DNA of 64,000 bases, from NCBI GenBank assembly GCA_947169105.1, contig CAMVOL010000010.1, forward strand, positions 1 to 64,000, in the 5' to 3' direction. Of this stretch, positions 6,980-16,231 are shown piece by piece (the first letter of the stretch is position 1; every line of letters starts with the position of its first letter). Source of the DNA: an uncultured Bacteroidales bacterium. GTDB lineage: Bacteria > Bacteroidota > Bacteroidia > Bacteroidales > WCHB1-69. Position numbers and translations under genes: made by a program. The notes below the pieces were generated by a model, which saw only the letters and a program-made list of their open reading frames with translations, made no database searches and had not been told where the DNA came from.

Positions 6980-8797
6980 TTATTTTACGATTTCCTGGAA
7001 TTTGGACTGGTTCTTATATTTCTTGAACTCAGCGTCCTTTTTGGCCTTGGCTTTGTAGGAAGCATCAAGTTTCACTGCCTCGGCGAGGTTGGAATAGACC
7101 TGTGCCTCTTTCTTGGTGCGGGCGGCGAGGACAGCGGCCAGATAGTAGGTCTTGGCGTCCTTCTGGGCAATGCACTCCAACGTGTTCTGGGCGGCAGTGT
7201 AGTTTTTGTCCAGCATCTGGACGAGGGCCATGTTGTAGTCGCAAGTCTTGTTGTTCATGGATTTGGCAGCGCCTGCATAATCACCCGACTGGATCTGGTT
7301 CATAGCGAGGTTGTAGTCCTGACCGACGGGGTTGGTAGTAGCCTTGGCGGCTTCGGCGAACTTCTGCATGGCTTCGGCTTTCTTGCCCTGCAGGAACAGG
7401 CCAACACCCTGATTGTTGAGGATGATGCCGTTGCTCGGGGAGATGGCAGCAGCCTTGTCAAGGTTCTTCATGCCTTCGGTAAGACCGTCTTTGTCACCGT
7501 TTTCAATGTACTTGTTGATTTCGAGGATGGCAGCATTGTTGTAAGCGCGCCAGTCGCCCTCTTCCTTGTCCATAGTCACTTTATAGATAGCCTCTTTCTT
7601 GTTGAGGTCTTTCTCCATGTAGGCGGCATAAAGCTTCTCGTTCACGGAAAGTTTGTCAGGATCCGTTGTCATGTATTCGGCAATCTGCTCGTCGTTGTAC
7701 ATGTTCTTGTTGCAGACCATAGAAACTTCCACGCGGCGGAGCGGAGGAAGGATGATGTCGGCGATGGTGGGATAGATGTCGGTCATATTGCGAATCTTCT
7801 CCTCTTTCATCGCACCGTTGGGCTGTGAACGCACCACATTGAGAATCTGGTTCTTCTCGGCGATGTTGGAAGCCTGAAGGTCTCTTTCAAAACCGCTCCA
7901 GTCCTCACCCGGGGAGGTGACGTCGAACACGATTTCGGGTTTCTGCAAATCTTTGTATTTGATTTTGTTATCCTTCGCATACTGGCGGAGGTATTTGTCG
8001 AACTCGTTGTCGAACCACTTTTTGCCCTGTTCGGCGCGTTTTTGGGAAAGACCCTGATTCAAGCTCTCTTCGCCTTCGGGAGAAGCCCAGCCAGTGATGA
8101 TGATCTTGTCGATGACACGGCCCTCTTTCATAAAGGCGGCGAAGTCGGCGACAGCCTTCTTGGCGGCATCGCTCTTATTGAGCTTGAGGTTCATGTTCAG
8201 ATCTGCCTTGTTGAGGTCAAAATAGATGATAGCGGTGTTGGTGAGGAACTCAGCCTTATAACCGTGCTCGGCATAGAGGAGCTGGGTGCCGTTGCCGGCC
8301 TTTTCCGAAAGTTCCGGATTGATATCCATCAAAGCGGCGGAGTTGCAGATACCTTCACAAAGCATCACATCGGGGAAAGTATGGGAAGCTTTCTTCTTTT
8401 GGGCAGTGGAGGAAGCCACGAGGTTGGCCTCTTCATAACCATCCTTGAACTCGAAAGAACCAGTGGCGGAGAAATTACCACCCTGCTTGTAGTTGATGAC
8501 CGTGCCTTTAGCCTTGGCCTTCTGTCCCTGAAGTTCAATCGGGGCGAGGGCGATGCGCTGTCCGTTGTACTCGATGGTGGGCGTCACCGTCATCGTAGCT
8601 TTCTTCTTCATATATTTTGGAGGAATGGTGCCCTTCACCTGATAAGCCACCTGACCACCCCTGTTTTCGAGGTTCTCATTGTCAAGTTTGATGCTCACTT
8701 CCGGATAACGCGGAACCATTTTTCCGAGGCCGCAGCCCGCAACAAGCAGGCCGACAAAGCATGCCAAAAGAATAACTCTAAAATTTTTCTTCATCAT
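6980..8797 (-). CDS. OmpA-domain/TPR lipoprotein
   Basis: A 605-residue envelope protein. MMKKNFRVILLACFVGLLVAGCG is a lipoprotein signal with lipobox Cys22. A beta-rich N-terminal part (EVSIKLDNENLENRGGQVAY) precedes an OmpA-like peptidoglycan-binding region near 190-270 (IYFDLNKADLN, IIITGWASPEGEE, QKRAEQ). The C-terminal third carries tetratricopeptide-like repeats (ILNNQGVGLFLQGKKAEAMQKF). Lipid-anchored OmpA/TPR proteins of this size are common in Bacteroidales and link the outer membrane to the wall. It has its own promoter (8853-8860) and terminator, so it is monocistronic. Confidence 0.85.
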   Translation of the reverse strand: MMKKNFRVILLACFVGLLVAGCGLGKMVPRYPEVSIKLDNENLENRGGQVAYQVKGTIPPKYMKKKATMTVTPTIEYNGQRIALAPIELQGQKAKAKGTVINYKQGGNFSATGSFEFKDGYEEANLVASSTAQKKKASHTFPDVMLCEGICNSAALMDINPELSEKAGNGTQLLYAEHGYKAEFLTNTAIIYFDLNKADLNMNLKLNKSDAAKKAVADFAAFMKEGRVIDKIIITGWASPEGEESLNQGLSQKRAEQGKKWFDNEFDKYLRQYAKDNKIKYKDLQKPEIVFDVTSPGEDWSGFERDLQASNIAEKNQILNVVRSQPNGAMKEEKIRNMTDIYPTIADIILPPLRRVEVSMVCNKNMYNDEQIAEYMTTDPDKLSVNEKLYAAYMEKDLNKKEAIYKVTMDKEEGDWRAYNNAAILEINKYIENGDKDGLTEGMKNLDKAAAISPSNGIILNNQGVGLFLQGKKAEAMQKFAEAAKATTNPVGQDYNLAMNQIQSGDYAGAAKSMNNKTCDYNMALVQMLDKNYTAAQNTLECIAQKDAKTYYLAAVLAARTKKEAQVYSNLAEAVKLDASYKAKAKKDAEFKKYKNQSKFQEIVK

Positions 8798-8852
8798 ATC
8801 TTTTTGTTTTAAATTGATTTACAATTATTTATACTTTCTTTCAAAAAGCAGG

Positions 8853-8860
8853 CAAAAATA
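8853..8860 (-). promoter_or_regulatory. -7 promoter element for the OmpA-like gene
   Basis: CAAAAATA is TATTTTTG on the minus strand. It gives a leader of about 48 nt and is back-to-back with the plus-strand promoter at 8898. Confidence 0.65.
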
Positions 8861-8897
8861 CAAATATTTCTTTAAATAAAGAAAAATATTATTGTCG

Positions 8898-8905
8898 TAT
8901 TTTTG
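8898..8905 (+). promoter_or_regulatory. -7 promoter element for rluD-rlmI-recO
   Basis: TATTTTTG followed by CACCCC matches the consensus. A start near 8912 places the rluD ATG (8929 or 8935) 17-23 nt downstream. Confidence 0.65.
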
Positions 8906-8928
8906 CACCCCGAATTGAAGCCATTTTA

Positions 8929-10020
8929 ATGCTTATGACAGAAAATGACGAAACTTTGGAAATGTCCTCCGAAGAGAAGGAGGAACTATACGAACATTTC
9001 CGTTTCAAGGTCGATCCAGGCACGGAGCTGCTGCGGATGGACCGCTACCTTACCAATCTGATAGCCAACGTGTCGCGGCACCGCATACAGGAAGCTGCAA
9101 AAGCAGGCTGTATCCTCGTGAACGGACGGCCCGAAAAGTCGAACTACCGCGTACACCCCAACGATGTCATCTCCATCCTGCTGCCCCGCCCGCCCCGCGA
9201 TTTCGAGATCATCCCCCAAGACATCCCGCTCGACATCATGTACGAGGACGATGACCTCATCATCATCAACAAACCCGCCGGCATGGTGGTACACCCCGCC
9301 TTCGGCAACTACGACGGCACGCTCGTCAATGCCCTCACCTATCATTTTCAGGGACAGAAAGATAAAAATGGCGAAGAGATCAAGCCGCTGCTGCTGCACC
9401 GTATTGACAAGAACACCTCCGGCATTCTGGTCGTGGCCAAGTCGGAGGAGGCGCAGATCAAATTGGCCGCCAACTTTTTCGACCACACCATCGACCGCAA
9501 GTACCGCGCCCTCGTGTGGGGCGACTTCAAGGAGGACGAAGGCACCGTCATCGGGAACGTGGGACGCAACCCCCTCAACCGCCTCGTCATGACCGTCTTC
9601 CCCGACGGGGAACAGGGCAAGCACGCCGTCACTCACTACCGCGTGGTAGAACGGTTCGGCTACGTCACCCTCATCGAGTGCCAGCTCGAAACCGGCCGCA
9701 CCCACCAGATCCGCGTCCACATGAAGTATATCGGTCACCCCCTTTTCAACGACGAATCCTACGGCGGCGACCAGATCCTGAAAGGCACCACCTTCACCAA
9801 GTACAAACAGTTCATCAGCAACTGTTTCAAGCTGATGCCACGGCAGGCCCTCCACGCCAAGTCGCTCGGCTTCACCCACCCCATCACCGGAAAATATATG
9901 CTGTTCGACTCCGAAATGCCCGCTGACTTCGCCGCCGTGCTCGACAAATGGCGTACCTACGCCAAGCACCGCGAACTCGACGAAGAGGACTTTGGCGACG
10001 ACACCGACATCACCCCATAA
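8929..10020 (+). CDS. rluD: RluD-like 23S rRNA pseudouridine synthase
   Basis: RluA/RluD-family enzyme of 363 residues that isomerises uridines to pseudouridine in large-subunit rRNA. An S4 RNA-binding domain covers about 33-90 (RMDRYLTNLIANVSRHRIQEAAKAG). The catalytic domain has IINKPAGMVVHP near 112 and the catalytic Asp160 in LLHRIDKNTSGILVVAK; the late ETGRTHQIRVHM block is also present. The start may be 8929 or the second ATG at 8935. rlmI follows after 6 bp, so an RNA-modification operon is likely. Exact sites modified (RluD versus RluC-like) are inferred. Confidence 0.93.
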   Translation: MLMTENDETLEMSSEEKEELYEHFRFKVDPGTELLRMDRYLTNLIANVSRHRIQEAAKAGCILVNGRPEKSNYRVHPNDVISILLPRPPRDFEIIPQDIPLDIMYEDDDLIIINKPAGMVVHPAFGNYDGTLVNALTYHFQGQKDKNGEEIKPLLLHRIDKNTSGILVVAKSEEAQIKLAANFFDHTIDRKYRALVWGDFKEDEGTVIGNVGRNPLNRLVMTVFPDGEQGKHAVTHYRVVERFGYVTLIECQLETGRTHQIRVHMKYIGHPLFNDESYGGDQILKGTTFTKYKQFISNCFKLMPRQALHAKSLGFTHPITGKYMLFDSEMPADFAAVLDKWRTYAKHRELDEEDFGDDTDITP

Positions 10021-10026
10021 ATTATT

Positions 10027-11217
10027 ATGAAGAAAATCACACTCCAAAGAGGAAAAGAGAAATCTCTGCTGCGATACCACCCGTGGGTCTTCTCCGGCGC
10101 CATCGCCCGAAAAGACAAAGATATCGCCGAAGGTGACATAGTAGAAGTATATAGTTCTGACAATCAGTATCTTGCAACTGGACACTACCACAACAGCTCC
10201 ACCTGTGTCAAGGTATTCAGCTTCGAGCAGGTGGAACCCGATGAGCTGTTCTGGACGGAAAAACTCGCCAACGCCTTCGAATACCGACGCAGCCTCGGCC
10301 TCACCGACAACTTTGAGACCAACGCCTTCCGCCTCGTGAACGGCGAGGGCGACTACCTGCCCGGCCTCATCATCGACTGGTACAACGGGCACGTGGTGCT
10401 GCAGTTCCACTCATACGGCATGTACCGTCTGCGCAACACATTCGTGAAAGCGTTGCTCAACATTTTCGACAACAGGGTGAAGTCGATTTACGACAAGAGT
10501 TCGGCGACACTTCCGGAAATTCCTGGTTTTCAATCAACTGACCAGCTTCTGTACGGCAGTTTCGATGAGGTACTCATCCGCGAGAACGGCGTGCCTTTCT
10601 ACATTGATATAATAAACGGGCAGAAGACCGGCTTCTTCCTTGACCAGCGTGAAAACCGCGACCTCGTCCGCCAATATGCCGCCGGCAACGACGTGCTCAA
10701 CCTTTTCTGCTACTCCGGCGGCTTTTCGGCCTACGCCCTGATGGGCGGCGCCCGCCGTGTCGATTCGGTCGATATCTCCAAAAAGGCCATCGAGCTGACC
10801 GAAAAGAACATCGCCGAGTTAGGCGCATCCTACGTGGAAAAGCACAACGCTTTCGCCGAAAACGTTTTCGATTTTCTCGAAATGATGTCCCCCGACTATG
10901 GGTACGAAGTGGTCATCCTTGACCCGCCCGCCTTCGCCAAACACCACAAGGTGAAAGACCAGGGCATCAAAGGATACCGCAATCTTAACCGACTGGCAAT
11001 GAGAAAGGTGGCGAAAGGCGGCTTCCTGTTCACCTTCTCCTGCTCGCAGGCCATCTCCAAGGACGACTTCCAGACCATCGTCTTTTCCGCCGCCGCCATC
11101 GAAGGGATTCCCTTCCGTGTGGTGCGTCATCTCGAAGCGGGTGCTGACCACCCCGTCGATATCTTCCACCCCGAAGGGAGCTACCTCAAGGGGATGCTGC
11201 TCCAGTTAGCCGAATAA
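10027..11217 (+). CDS. rlmI: Class I SAM-dependent rRNA (cytosine-5) methyltransferase, RlmI-like
   Basis: A 396-residue PUA-domain methyltransferase. Residues 1-75 form the PUA domain (RYHPWVFSGAI, EGDIVEVYS), then comes the intermediate block NGEGDYLPGLIIDWY, the SAM-binding loop LNLFCYSGGFSAYAL near 225 and the motif IV segment VILDPPAFAK near 297; the catalytic Cys lies in FTFSCS near 339. In E. coli RlmI makes m5C1962 of 23S rRNA. It sits between rluD and recO with short gaps and is probably co-transcribed. Confidence 0.92.
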   Translation: MKKITLQRGKEKSLLRYHPWVFSGAIARKDKDIAEGDIVEVYSSDNQYLATGHYHNSSTCVKVFSFEQVEPDELFWTEKLANAFEYRRSLGLTDNFETNAFRLVNGEGDYLPGLIIDWYNGHVVLQFHSYGMYRLRNTFVKALLNIFDNRVKSIYDKSSATLPEIPGFQSTDQLLYGSFDEVLIRENGVPFYIDIINGQKTGFFLDQRENRDLVRQYAAGNDVLNLFCYSGGFSAYALMGGARRVDSVDISKKAIELTEKNIAELGASYVEKHNAFAENVFDFLEMMSPDYGYEVVILDPPAFAKHHKVKDQGIKGYRNLNRLAMRKVAKGGFLFTFSCSQAISKDDFQTIVFSAAAIEGIPFRVVRHLEAGADHPVDIFHPEGSYLKGMLLQLAE

Positions 11218-11223
11218 CACGCC

Positions 11224-11937
11224 ATGCACATCCGCACCCGTGCCATCGTCCTGAACAAGACCAAGTACTCCGACAGCAGCCTCATCGCGCGTGTCTTCAC
11301 GCGGGAGGCGGGGGTGCAAAGTTTCATTTTGAAAGGCGCTTTTTCTAAAAAGAACAAGGGGAAACTGGCCCTACTGGAAAATCTTTCGATGGTGGAACTC
11401 ACTTTCGACGACCACCACGAAGGTATCAAATACCTGAATGACATTGCGTTATACCATCCCTACTCTCTCATTCCTTTCGATATGGTGCGTCGCGCGCTTT
11501 TCATCTTCTATAATGAAATCCTGTACAAGACGCTGACGGACTATTCCACCGATGCTGAACTCTTTGATTTCGTGGAAAATGCGCTGCTGGAATTGGACGA
11601 GGAAGACACCCGTCTTGCCGACATACACCTCCGTTTTTTGGTGGCTTTTTCAAAAATTCTGGGCTTTTTTCCGAAGGACAATTTTTCGGCACAAAACTGC
11701 CATTTTTTCATCGAAGATTCCTCTTTTGTACCTGATTATTTCGACTATCCCGACTACCTGTCGCAGGATGCCTCGGCCTATCTTGCCGACCTGATGCACG
11801 AAAAAGCCACGGAACTGCCGCCGAAAATCGTCCGTAACGAACTGTTATACGGATTGATACGCTATTTCGAGCGACACAATGAGCAGATTCACCATATCGA
11901 GTCGGTGCAGATTTTGTCGGCACTTTTGGCGAAATGA
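11224..11937 (+). CDS. recO: DNA repair protein RecO
   Basis: A 237-residue RecO: an N-terminal OB fold (MHIRTRAIVLNKTKYSDSSL, EAGVQSFILKGAFSKK) then the helical domain. It anneals ssDNA and loads RecA on SSB-coated DNA with RecR. The zinc Cys cluster found in some RecO proteins is absent, as usual in Bacteroidetes. It lies 6 bp after rlmI and ends just before the promoter of the next T9SS gene; the track ORF starting at 11934 is only an upstream in-frame extension of that gene. Confidence 0.93.
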   Translation: MHIRTRAIVLNKTKYSDSSLIARVFTREAGVQSFILKGAFSKKNKGKLALLENLSMVELTFDDHHEGIKYLNDIALYHPYSLIPFDMVRRALFIFYNEILYKTLTDYSTDAELFDFVENALLELDEEDTRLADIHLRFLVAFSKILGFFPKDNFSAQNCHFFIEDSSFVPDYFDYPDYLSQDASAYLADLMHEKATELPPKIVRNELLYGLIRYFERHNEQIHHIESVQILSALLAK

Positions 11938-11977
11938 AAAAAATGCACTTTTCAAAGCAAAATATACAAAAAAAATG

Positions 11978-11985
11978 TATTTTTG
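11978..11985 (+). promoter_or_regulatory. -7 promoter element for the first cleaved-adhesin-like gene
   Basis: TATTTTTG, followed by CAGCC, lies 38 nt before the ATG at 12024 and inside the upstream extension of the track ORF, so it supports the later start. Confidence 0.65.
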
Positions 11986-12023
11986 CAGCCAAATGTTCTA
12001 TTATTAACCAAAACCTATTTATT

Positions 12024-12887
12024 ATGAAAAAACTTTTATCCTTTGTTGCAGTTTTATTCGCTGTTGTGGCAGTGAATGCACAGATCACTGACGATTTTGA
12101 AGGCTATGCAGCTTTCAGCGTTGACCCCACTGACGGTTTTTGGACTTTCTACGATGGGGACGGAGGCGGCACATACGGCTTCCAAGGCATTTCATTTGAA
12201 AATGCATATTATACTGGAGCGGCTATCATTCTGAACACAAACGATGTAGCTGAAATCGGTGAAAACTATCCCGCACATTCCGGCAACCAATTTGTGGCCA
12301 TGTTCAATGCAGTTCCTGAATCTGCAGGTGGTACAGAAGGTGTTACCAATTCTAACGACTGGATGATTTCTGGGGAACTCACGAATGCCACCAACTTTTC
12401 TTTCTATGCAAGAGAGCTTACTACCAACTATGGTCCTGAAACCATGCGTGTTCTCTATTCCACTACAACGAATGATCCCAGCGCTTTCCAGCTGATTCAG
12501 CAAGAGAGTGTTAATGTAGCTGAATGGACTGAGTACTCTTACAATCTTCCTGCTGGCACCAAATATGTAGCCATCAACTGCACTTCCAATGACGTTTTCG
12601 CTCTGTTTATTGATGATGTTACCATTTCTGCAGAAGGTGGCCAAACCGCTATCGCCGAGAACAGCACTTCCATCTCCATCTACCCGAACCCCGCCACCAC
12701 TATCCTGAATGTGGAAGCCACAGGTTTCAGCACCATCGAAATGGTGAACGTGCTTGGTCAGGTTGTTTACAGCGCCAACGCTACCAGCAACATGCAGATC
12801 AATGTCAGCAACCTCGACAACGGCGTCTATTTCGTCCGTCTGAACGGTGCCAACGGCACTACCACCCAGAAATTCATCAAGAAATAA
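12024..12887 (+). CDS. T9SS-exported cleaved-adhesin-like protein (single domain)
   Basis: The ATG at 12024 gives MKKLLSFVAVLFAVVAVNAQ, a clean signal peptide; the track start 90 nt upstream lies before the promoter. The 287-residue product has one jelly-roll of the cleaved-adhesin/choice-of-anchor type (DDFEGYAAFSVDPTDGFWTF to ALFIDDVTI) and a type A T9SS sorting domain (SISIYPNPATTILNVEATG to GVYFVRLNG and KFIKK). It should be secreted across the outer membrane and attached to the surface. It is a short paralogue of the first domain of the next gene, and its 3' end is nearly identical to that gene's in DNA. Confidence 0.9.
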   Translation: MKKLLSFVAVLFAVVAVNAQITDDFEGYAAFSVDPTDGFWTFYDGDGGGTYGFQGISFENAYYTGAAIILNTNDVAEIGENYPAHSGNQFVAMFNAVPESAGGTEGVTNSNDWMISGELTNATNFSFYARELTTNYGPETMRVLYSTTTNDPSAFQLIQQESVNVAEWTEYSYNLPAGTKYVAINCTSNDVFALFIDDVTISAEGGQTAIAENSTSISIYPNPATTILNVEATGFSTIEMVNVLGQVVYSANATSNMQINVSNLDNGVYFVRLNGANGTTTQKFIKK

Positions 12888-12908
12888 GGATTTCTTTTAA
12901 GCAATACG

Positions 12909-12938
12909 AAAGGGAGGTGAAAAGCCTCCCTTTTTTTA
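12909..12938 (+). terminator. Rho-independent terminator
   Basis: AAGGGAGG, loop TGAAAAG, CCTCCCTT followed by a T run: a strong stem-loop 22 bp after the stop at 12887. It separates the two tandem T9SS genes. Confidence 0.88.
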
Positions 12939-12961
12939 TATGTATAAATTAAAAAATTATG

Positions 12962-12969
12962 TATTTTTG
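12962..12969 (+). promoter_or_regulatory. -7 promoter element for the large T9SS gene
   Basis: TATTTTTG followed by CGCCG, 37 nt before the ATG at 13007; spacing and sequence copy the promoter of the paralogue upstream. Confidence 0.65.
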
Positions 12970-13006
12970 CGCCGTCGTTTGAAGTATTAACCAAATCAAA
13001 ATAATT

Positions 13007-16000
13007 ATGAAAAAATTTTTCATCCTGATTTTTGCACTGCTGGCTTGCACTTTTTTGGCGAAAGCGCAAACCATCACGGACAATTTTGAAAGCTACGACG
13101 CTTTCACCGTGAATCCGACTGGCATCTGGACCTATTACGACGGGGACGGGGCCGAGACACACCATTACTCCAGTGTCACGGTCTCCAACCTTCCCTATAC
13201 GGGAAGCTGCATCGTGATGAACCCGTCCATGACAGATCCGGACATCACCACCACCCAAGGGGCCCACAGCGGGAGCCAGTACCTCGCCATCTTCAACGCC
13301 AATCCCGAAAATTTGGCGACCGGCGCTACCACCAACGACTGGGTCATCTCCCCCCAAATGGCTTTCACAAACGGCGGAACACTGACCTTATGGGCAAGGG
13401 AACTCACCGAACAATACGGCGCGGAGACCATGCGCATCCTCTACTCCACCACCGACAACAGTCCCAGCAGCTTCATCCTGATCCAAGAGGAGAGCGTTTC
13501 CACCACTACGTGGACGCAGTACAGCTACGCCATTCCCGCCGGTGCGAAATACGTGGCCATCAACTGCACTTCCGACGACATTTTCGCCCTGTTTATCGAT
13601 GACATCGATTTGCAGATCATCACCTCCGACCCCACTATCGTTGCCATCCCCAATACCATCGACTTTGGAACCGTGATGCTGCCCGGGACGGAAACCGCCA
13701 CCGTGACCGTCACCGGCTACAACCTCACGGGGAACATCAACGCCAACACGTCCGCGCCTTTCTCCATTTCGGCCGACGGCACCAATTTCAGCACCAACAT
13801 CAGCCTTCCCTCCACAGGAGGCACCCTGTATGTGAAGTACACGCCCACCACTGAAAATACCGTCAACGGCACCCTCACCCTGTTCAGCGGCACCAGCATT
13901 GCCACCGTTTCCCTGACCGGAAGCGCACTTGACTGCGGATCAGCCCGCCAGCTTCCCTATTCCTGCACCTTTGCCGCCAACGACCCCGACCTCAACTGCT
14001 GGGAGAGCATCGACCAGGACGGGGATGCCTATGCCGACGACCTTGCCGACCACCACGGAGAGTTTGCTTTCAACGGCACCTTCAGTTCCGACAATGACGG
14101 CATTGCACAATATGTTTACAATACAAATCAAGCTGCCGACGACTGGCTGATCTCCCCACTCATCGCCCTCGGCTACCACTCACGGGCCTCTTTCGACTAC
14201 CTTGTCGCCAGTGCGAGTTACCCCGAAATCTTCAGTGTTTATATCATCCCGGAAGGTGCGACCTACACAAGCTCCATACAGGTCCTTGCGAGCCAGACCG
14301 TCACCAACACCGAGTGGGTTACACAAAACATCGATCTCTCCGCCTACGACTACCAGACCATACGCCTTGCCTTCCGCGTCAACTCCGCCGCTGATATGTG
14401 GTACATCGCTTTCGACAATTTGCTGGTTGAAGGAGACGTCCCGCCGACACTGGTCTCCAATGTGGACATGATTGATTTTGGCAGAGTGCGCATCGGCGAC
14501 TACCATGACGAGATTGCCGTGCTTACCAGCACCCACATGAACGAGCCCCTCAACATTGTGACAGACGCCCCGTTCACCCTTTCTATTGACGGGATCAACT
14601 TCTTCAACCCCCTCACCATTCCCGCCAACCCCGCCATCAATGTGGATGACACCCTCTACATCCGGTTCACCCCCGAAACCGCCGGTTCCTATTTCGGCAC
14701 CACCACTGCCACGCCGCAATATTCCCCACTTTCCGTCTCTTTCGCTATGAAAGGCACCGGCTTCGTATGCGACACCATCACAAACTTCACCTTCACAGAG
14801 AGTTTCGACAACGTCTCCTCCACCCGCGAATGCTGGGACATCAATGATGCCAACAACGACGAAAGCACCTTCGACTTTGTGGGCGACGTTGCACAATACG
14901 CAGGAAACGCCACCCACGTCGCCGACGATTGGCTGCTCTCCCCGGAAGTCGCACTGACTGGGAACCAGCTGCTCACTTTCGAGTACCGCACCCCTTCCAC
15001 CCAAGCCCCCGGCAAGTTCACCGTGGCCGCCGTCAGCAGCGACACGACCTTGACCCTCACCGAAATCATTGAAGCCACCAGCGACATTTACACCTCACAG
15101 TCCATTGACCTGCGGAGCCTTGACGGCATCTGGCGGCTCGCCATCCATTGCGTCTCCGATTCCGGTGCCGCCTCATTGGAAATCGAAAATTTCACCATCC
15201 GCGAAATGGACGCTCCTTTCCTCGAAGCCAACCCCAACACTATGACCTTTGCCACGCGGTTGGAAGAAGCCCCCGTAGCACAGACCGCCACTGTTACAGG
15301 CTGGGCGCTGACGGAGAATATCACCATCAGCACTACGGCACCTTTCGAAATCTCCACCGACGGTAACAGCTACAGCACCGATGCCACTATCACCGTCGAG
15401 GGGCTCGAAACCAACGCCACCCTCCATGTCCGCTACAGCCCCACCACCGAAGGCACCCACAGCGGTACGGTGATTCTGACCAGCGGCGTCTATACCGACA
15501 CTATCGTCCTGAACGGCACGGTGGTGGTCGACAACCCAACCCTCGAAGCCACTCCCAACACCATGACTTTCACCGGCACTGTGGGAGAAGCCACCGCAGC
15601 ACAAACCACCACAATCACCGGCAGCAACCTCACGGAAGATGTCAATGTACGTGTGGCGGAGCCTTTCGAGATTTCCACTGACGGCAGCAGTTTCGGCTCC
15701 GAAGCCACCCTTACCGTCACAGGCACCGACCTCAACACCACCCTCTATGTACGTTACAACCCCGTCACCGAGGGCAGCCACAGCGGCACCGCCATCCTGA
15801 ACAGCGGCAATGCCAACTGCACCATCACACTGAACGGCACGGCTGAAACCGTCGGCATCATGGAAATGTGCTGCAACACCGTCAGCATCTACCCGAACCC
15901 CGCCACCACCATCCTGAATGTGGTTGCCGAAGGATACGACAATTTACAGATTGTCAATATATTCGGGCAGATTGTTCACGAAGCCACCGTCAGCGAACGT

Positions 16001-16096
16001 ATGCAGATTGATGTCAGCGAACTCAGCAACGGCGTCTATTTCGTCCGTCTGAACGGCACCAACGGCACGACCACCCAGAAATTCATCAAGAAGTAA
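13007..16096 (+). CDS. Large T9SS-exported multidomain surface protein
   Basis: A 1029-residue secreted protein: signal peptide to about 20 (LACTFLAKAQ); a cleaved-adhesin-like jelly roll at 25-200, close to the upstream paralogue (NFESYDAFTVNPTGIWTYYDG); an ASH/choice-of-anchor-D-like immunoglobulin fold at about 210-305; a second and third jelly roll (CWESIDQDGDAYADD; CWDINDANNDES); two more ASH-like repeats that resemble each other (LEANPNTMTFATRLEEAP; LEATPNTMTFTGTVGEA); and a type A sorting domain at about 945-1029. It is a likely adhesin or scaffold with no catalytic motif seen. It has its own promoter after a strong terminator. Confidence 0.9.
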   Translation: MKKFFILIFALLACTFLAKAQTITDNFESYDAFTVNPTGIWTYYDGDGAETHHYSSVTVSNLPYTGSCIVMNPSMTDPDITTTQGAHSGSQYLAIFNANPENLATGATTNDWVISPQMAFTNGGTLTLWARELTEQYGAETMRILYSTTDNSPSSFILIQEESVSTTTWTQYSYAIPAGAKYVAINCTSDDIFALFIDDIDLQIITSDPTIVAIPNTIDFGTVMLPGTETATVTVTGYNLTGNINANTSAPFSISADGTNFSTNISLPSTGGTLYVKYTPTTENTVNGTLTLFSGTSIATVSLTGSALDCGSARQLPYSCTFAANDPDLNCWESIDQDGDAYADDLADHHGEFAFNGTFSSDNDGIAQYVYNTNQAADDWLISPLIALGYHSRASFDYLVASASYPEIFSVYIIPEGATYTSSIQVLASQTVTNTEWVTQNIDLSAYDYQTIRLAFRVNSAADMWYIAFDNLLVEGDVPPTLVSNVDMIDFGRVRIGDYHDEIAVLTSTHMNEPLNIVTDAPFTLSIDGINFFNPLTIPANPAINVDDTLYIRFTPETAGSYFGTTTATPQYSPLSVSFAMKGTGFVCDTITNFTFTESFDNVSSTRECWDINDANNDESTFDFVGDVAQYAGNATHVADDWLLSPEVALTGNQLLTFEYRTPSTQAPGKFTVAAVSSDTTLTLTEIIEATSDIYTSQSIDLRSLDGIWRLAIHCVSDSGAASLEIENFTIREMDAPFLEANPNTMTFATRLEEAPVAQTATVTGWALTENITISTTAPFEISTDGNSYSTDATITVEGLETNATLHVRYSPTTEGTHSGTVILTSGVYTDTIVLNGTVVVDNPTLEATPNTMTFTGTVGEATAAQTTTITGSNLTEDVNVRVAEPFEISTDGSSFGSEATLTVTGTDLNTTLYVRYNPVTEGSHSGTAILNSGNANCTITLNGTAETVGIMEMCCNTVSIYPNPATTILNVVAEGYDNLQIVNIFGQIVHEATVSERMQIDVSELSNGVYFVRLNGTNGTTTQKFIKK

Positions 16097-16111
16097 CCCA
16101 CGCATATAGCG

Positions 16112-16203
16112 ATTCCGCCGACCATCAGGTCGGCGGAATGGTGCAGTACCACAACAAATATATGGATTCCCTATTCCGCCAGCACTTGCTGGCGGATTTT
16201 TTG
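16112..16203 (+). terminator. Two hairpins, one a dispersed palindrome
   Basis: ATTCCGCCGACC/GGTCGGCGGAAT (16112-16139, loop ATCA) repeats the palindrome at 5965. A second stem TCCGCCAGCA/TGCTGGCGGA (16175-16196) is followed by a T tract and is a probable terminator for the T9SS gene, or a bidirectional one with the convergent DUF1846 gene. Confidence 0.75.
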
Positions 16204-16231
16204 AGACGCGCCACGGCACGTTTCTACAATT

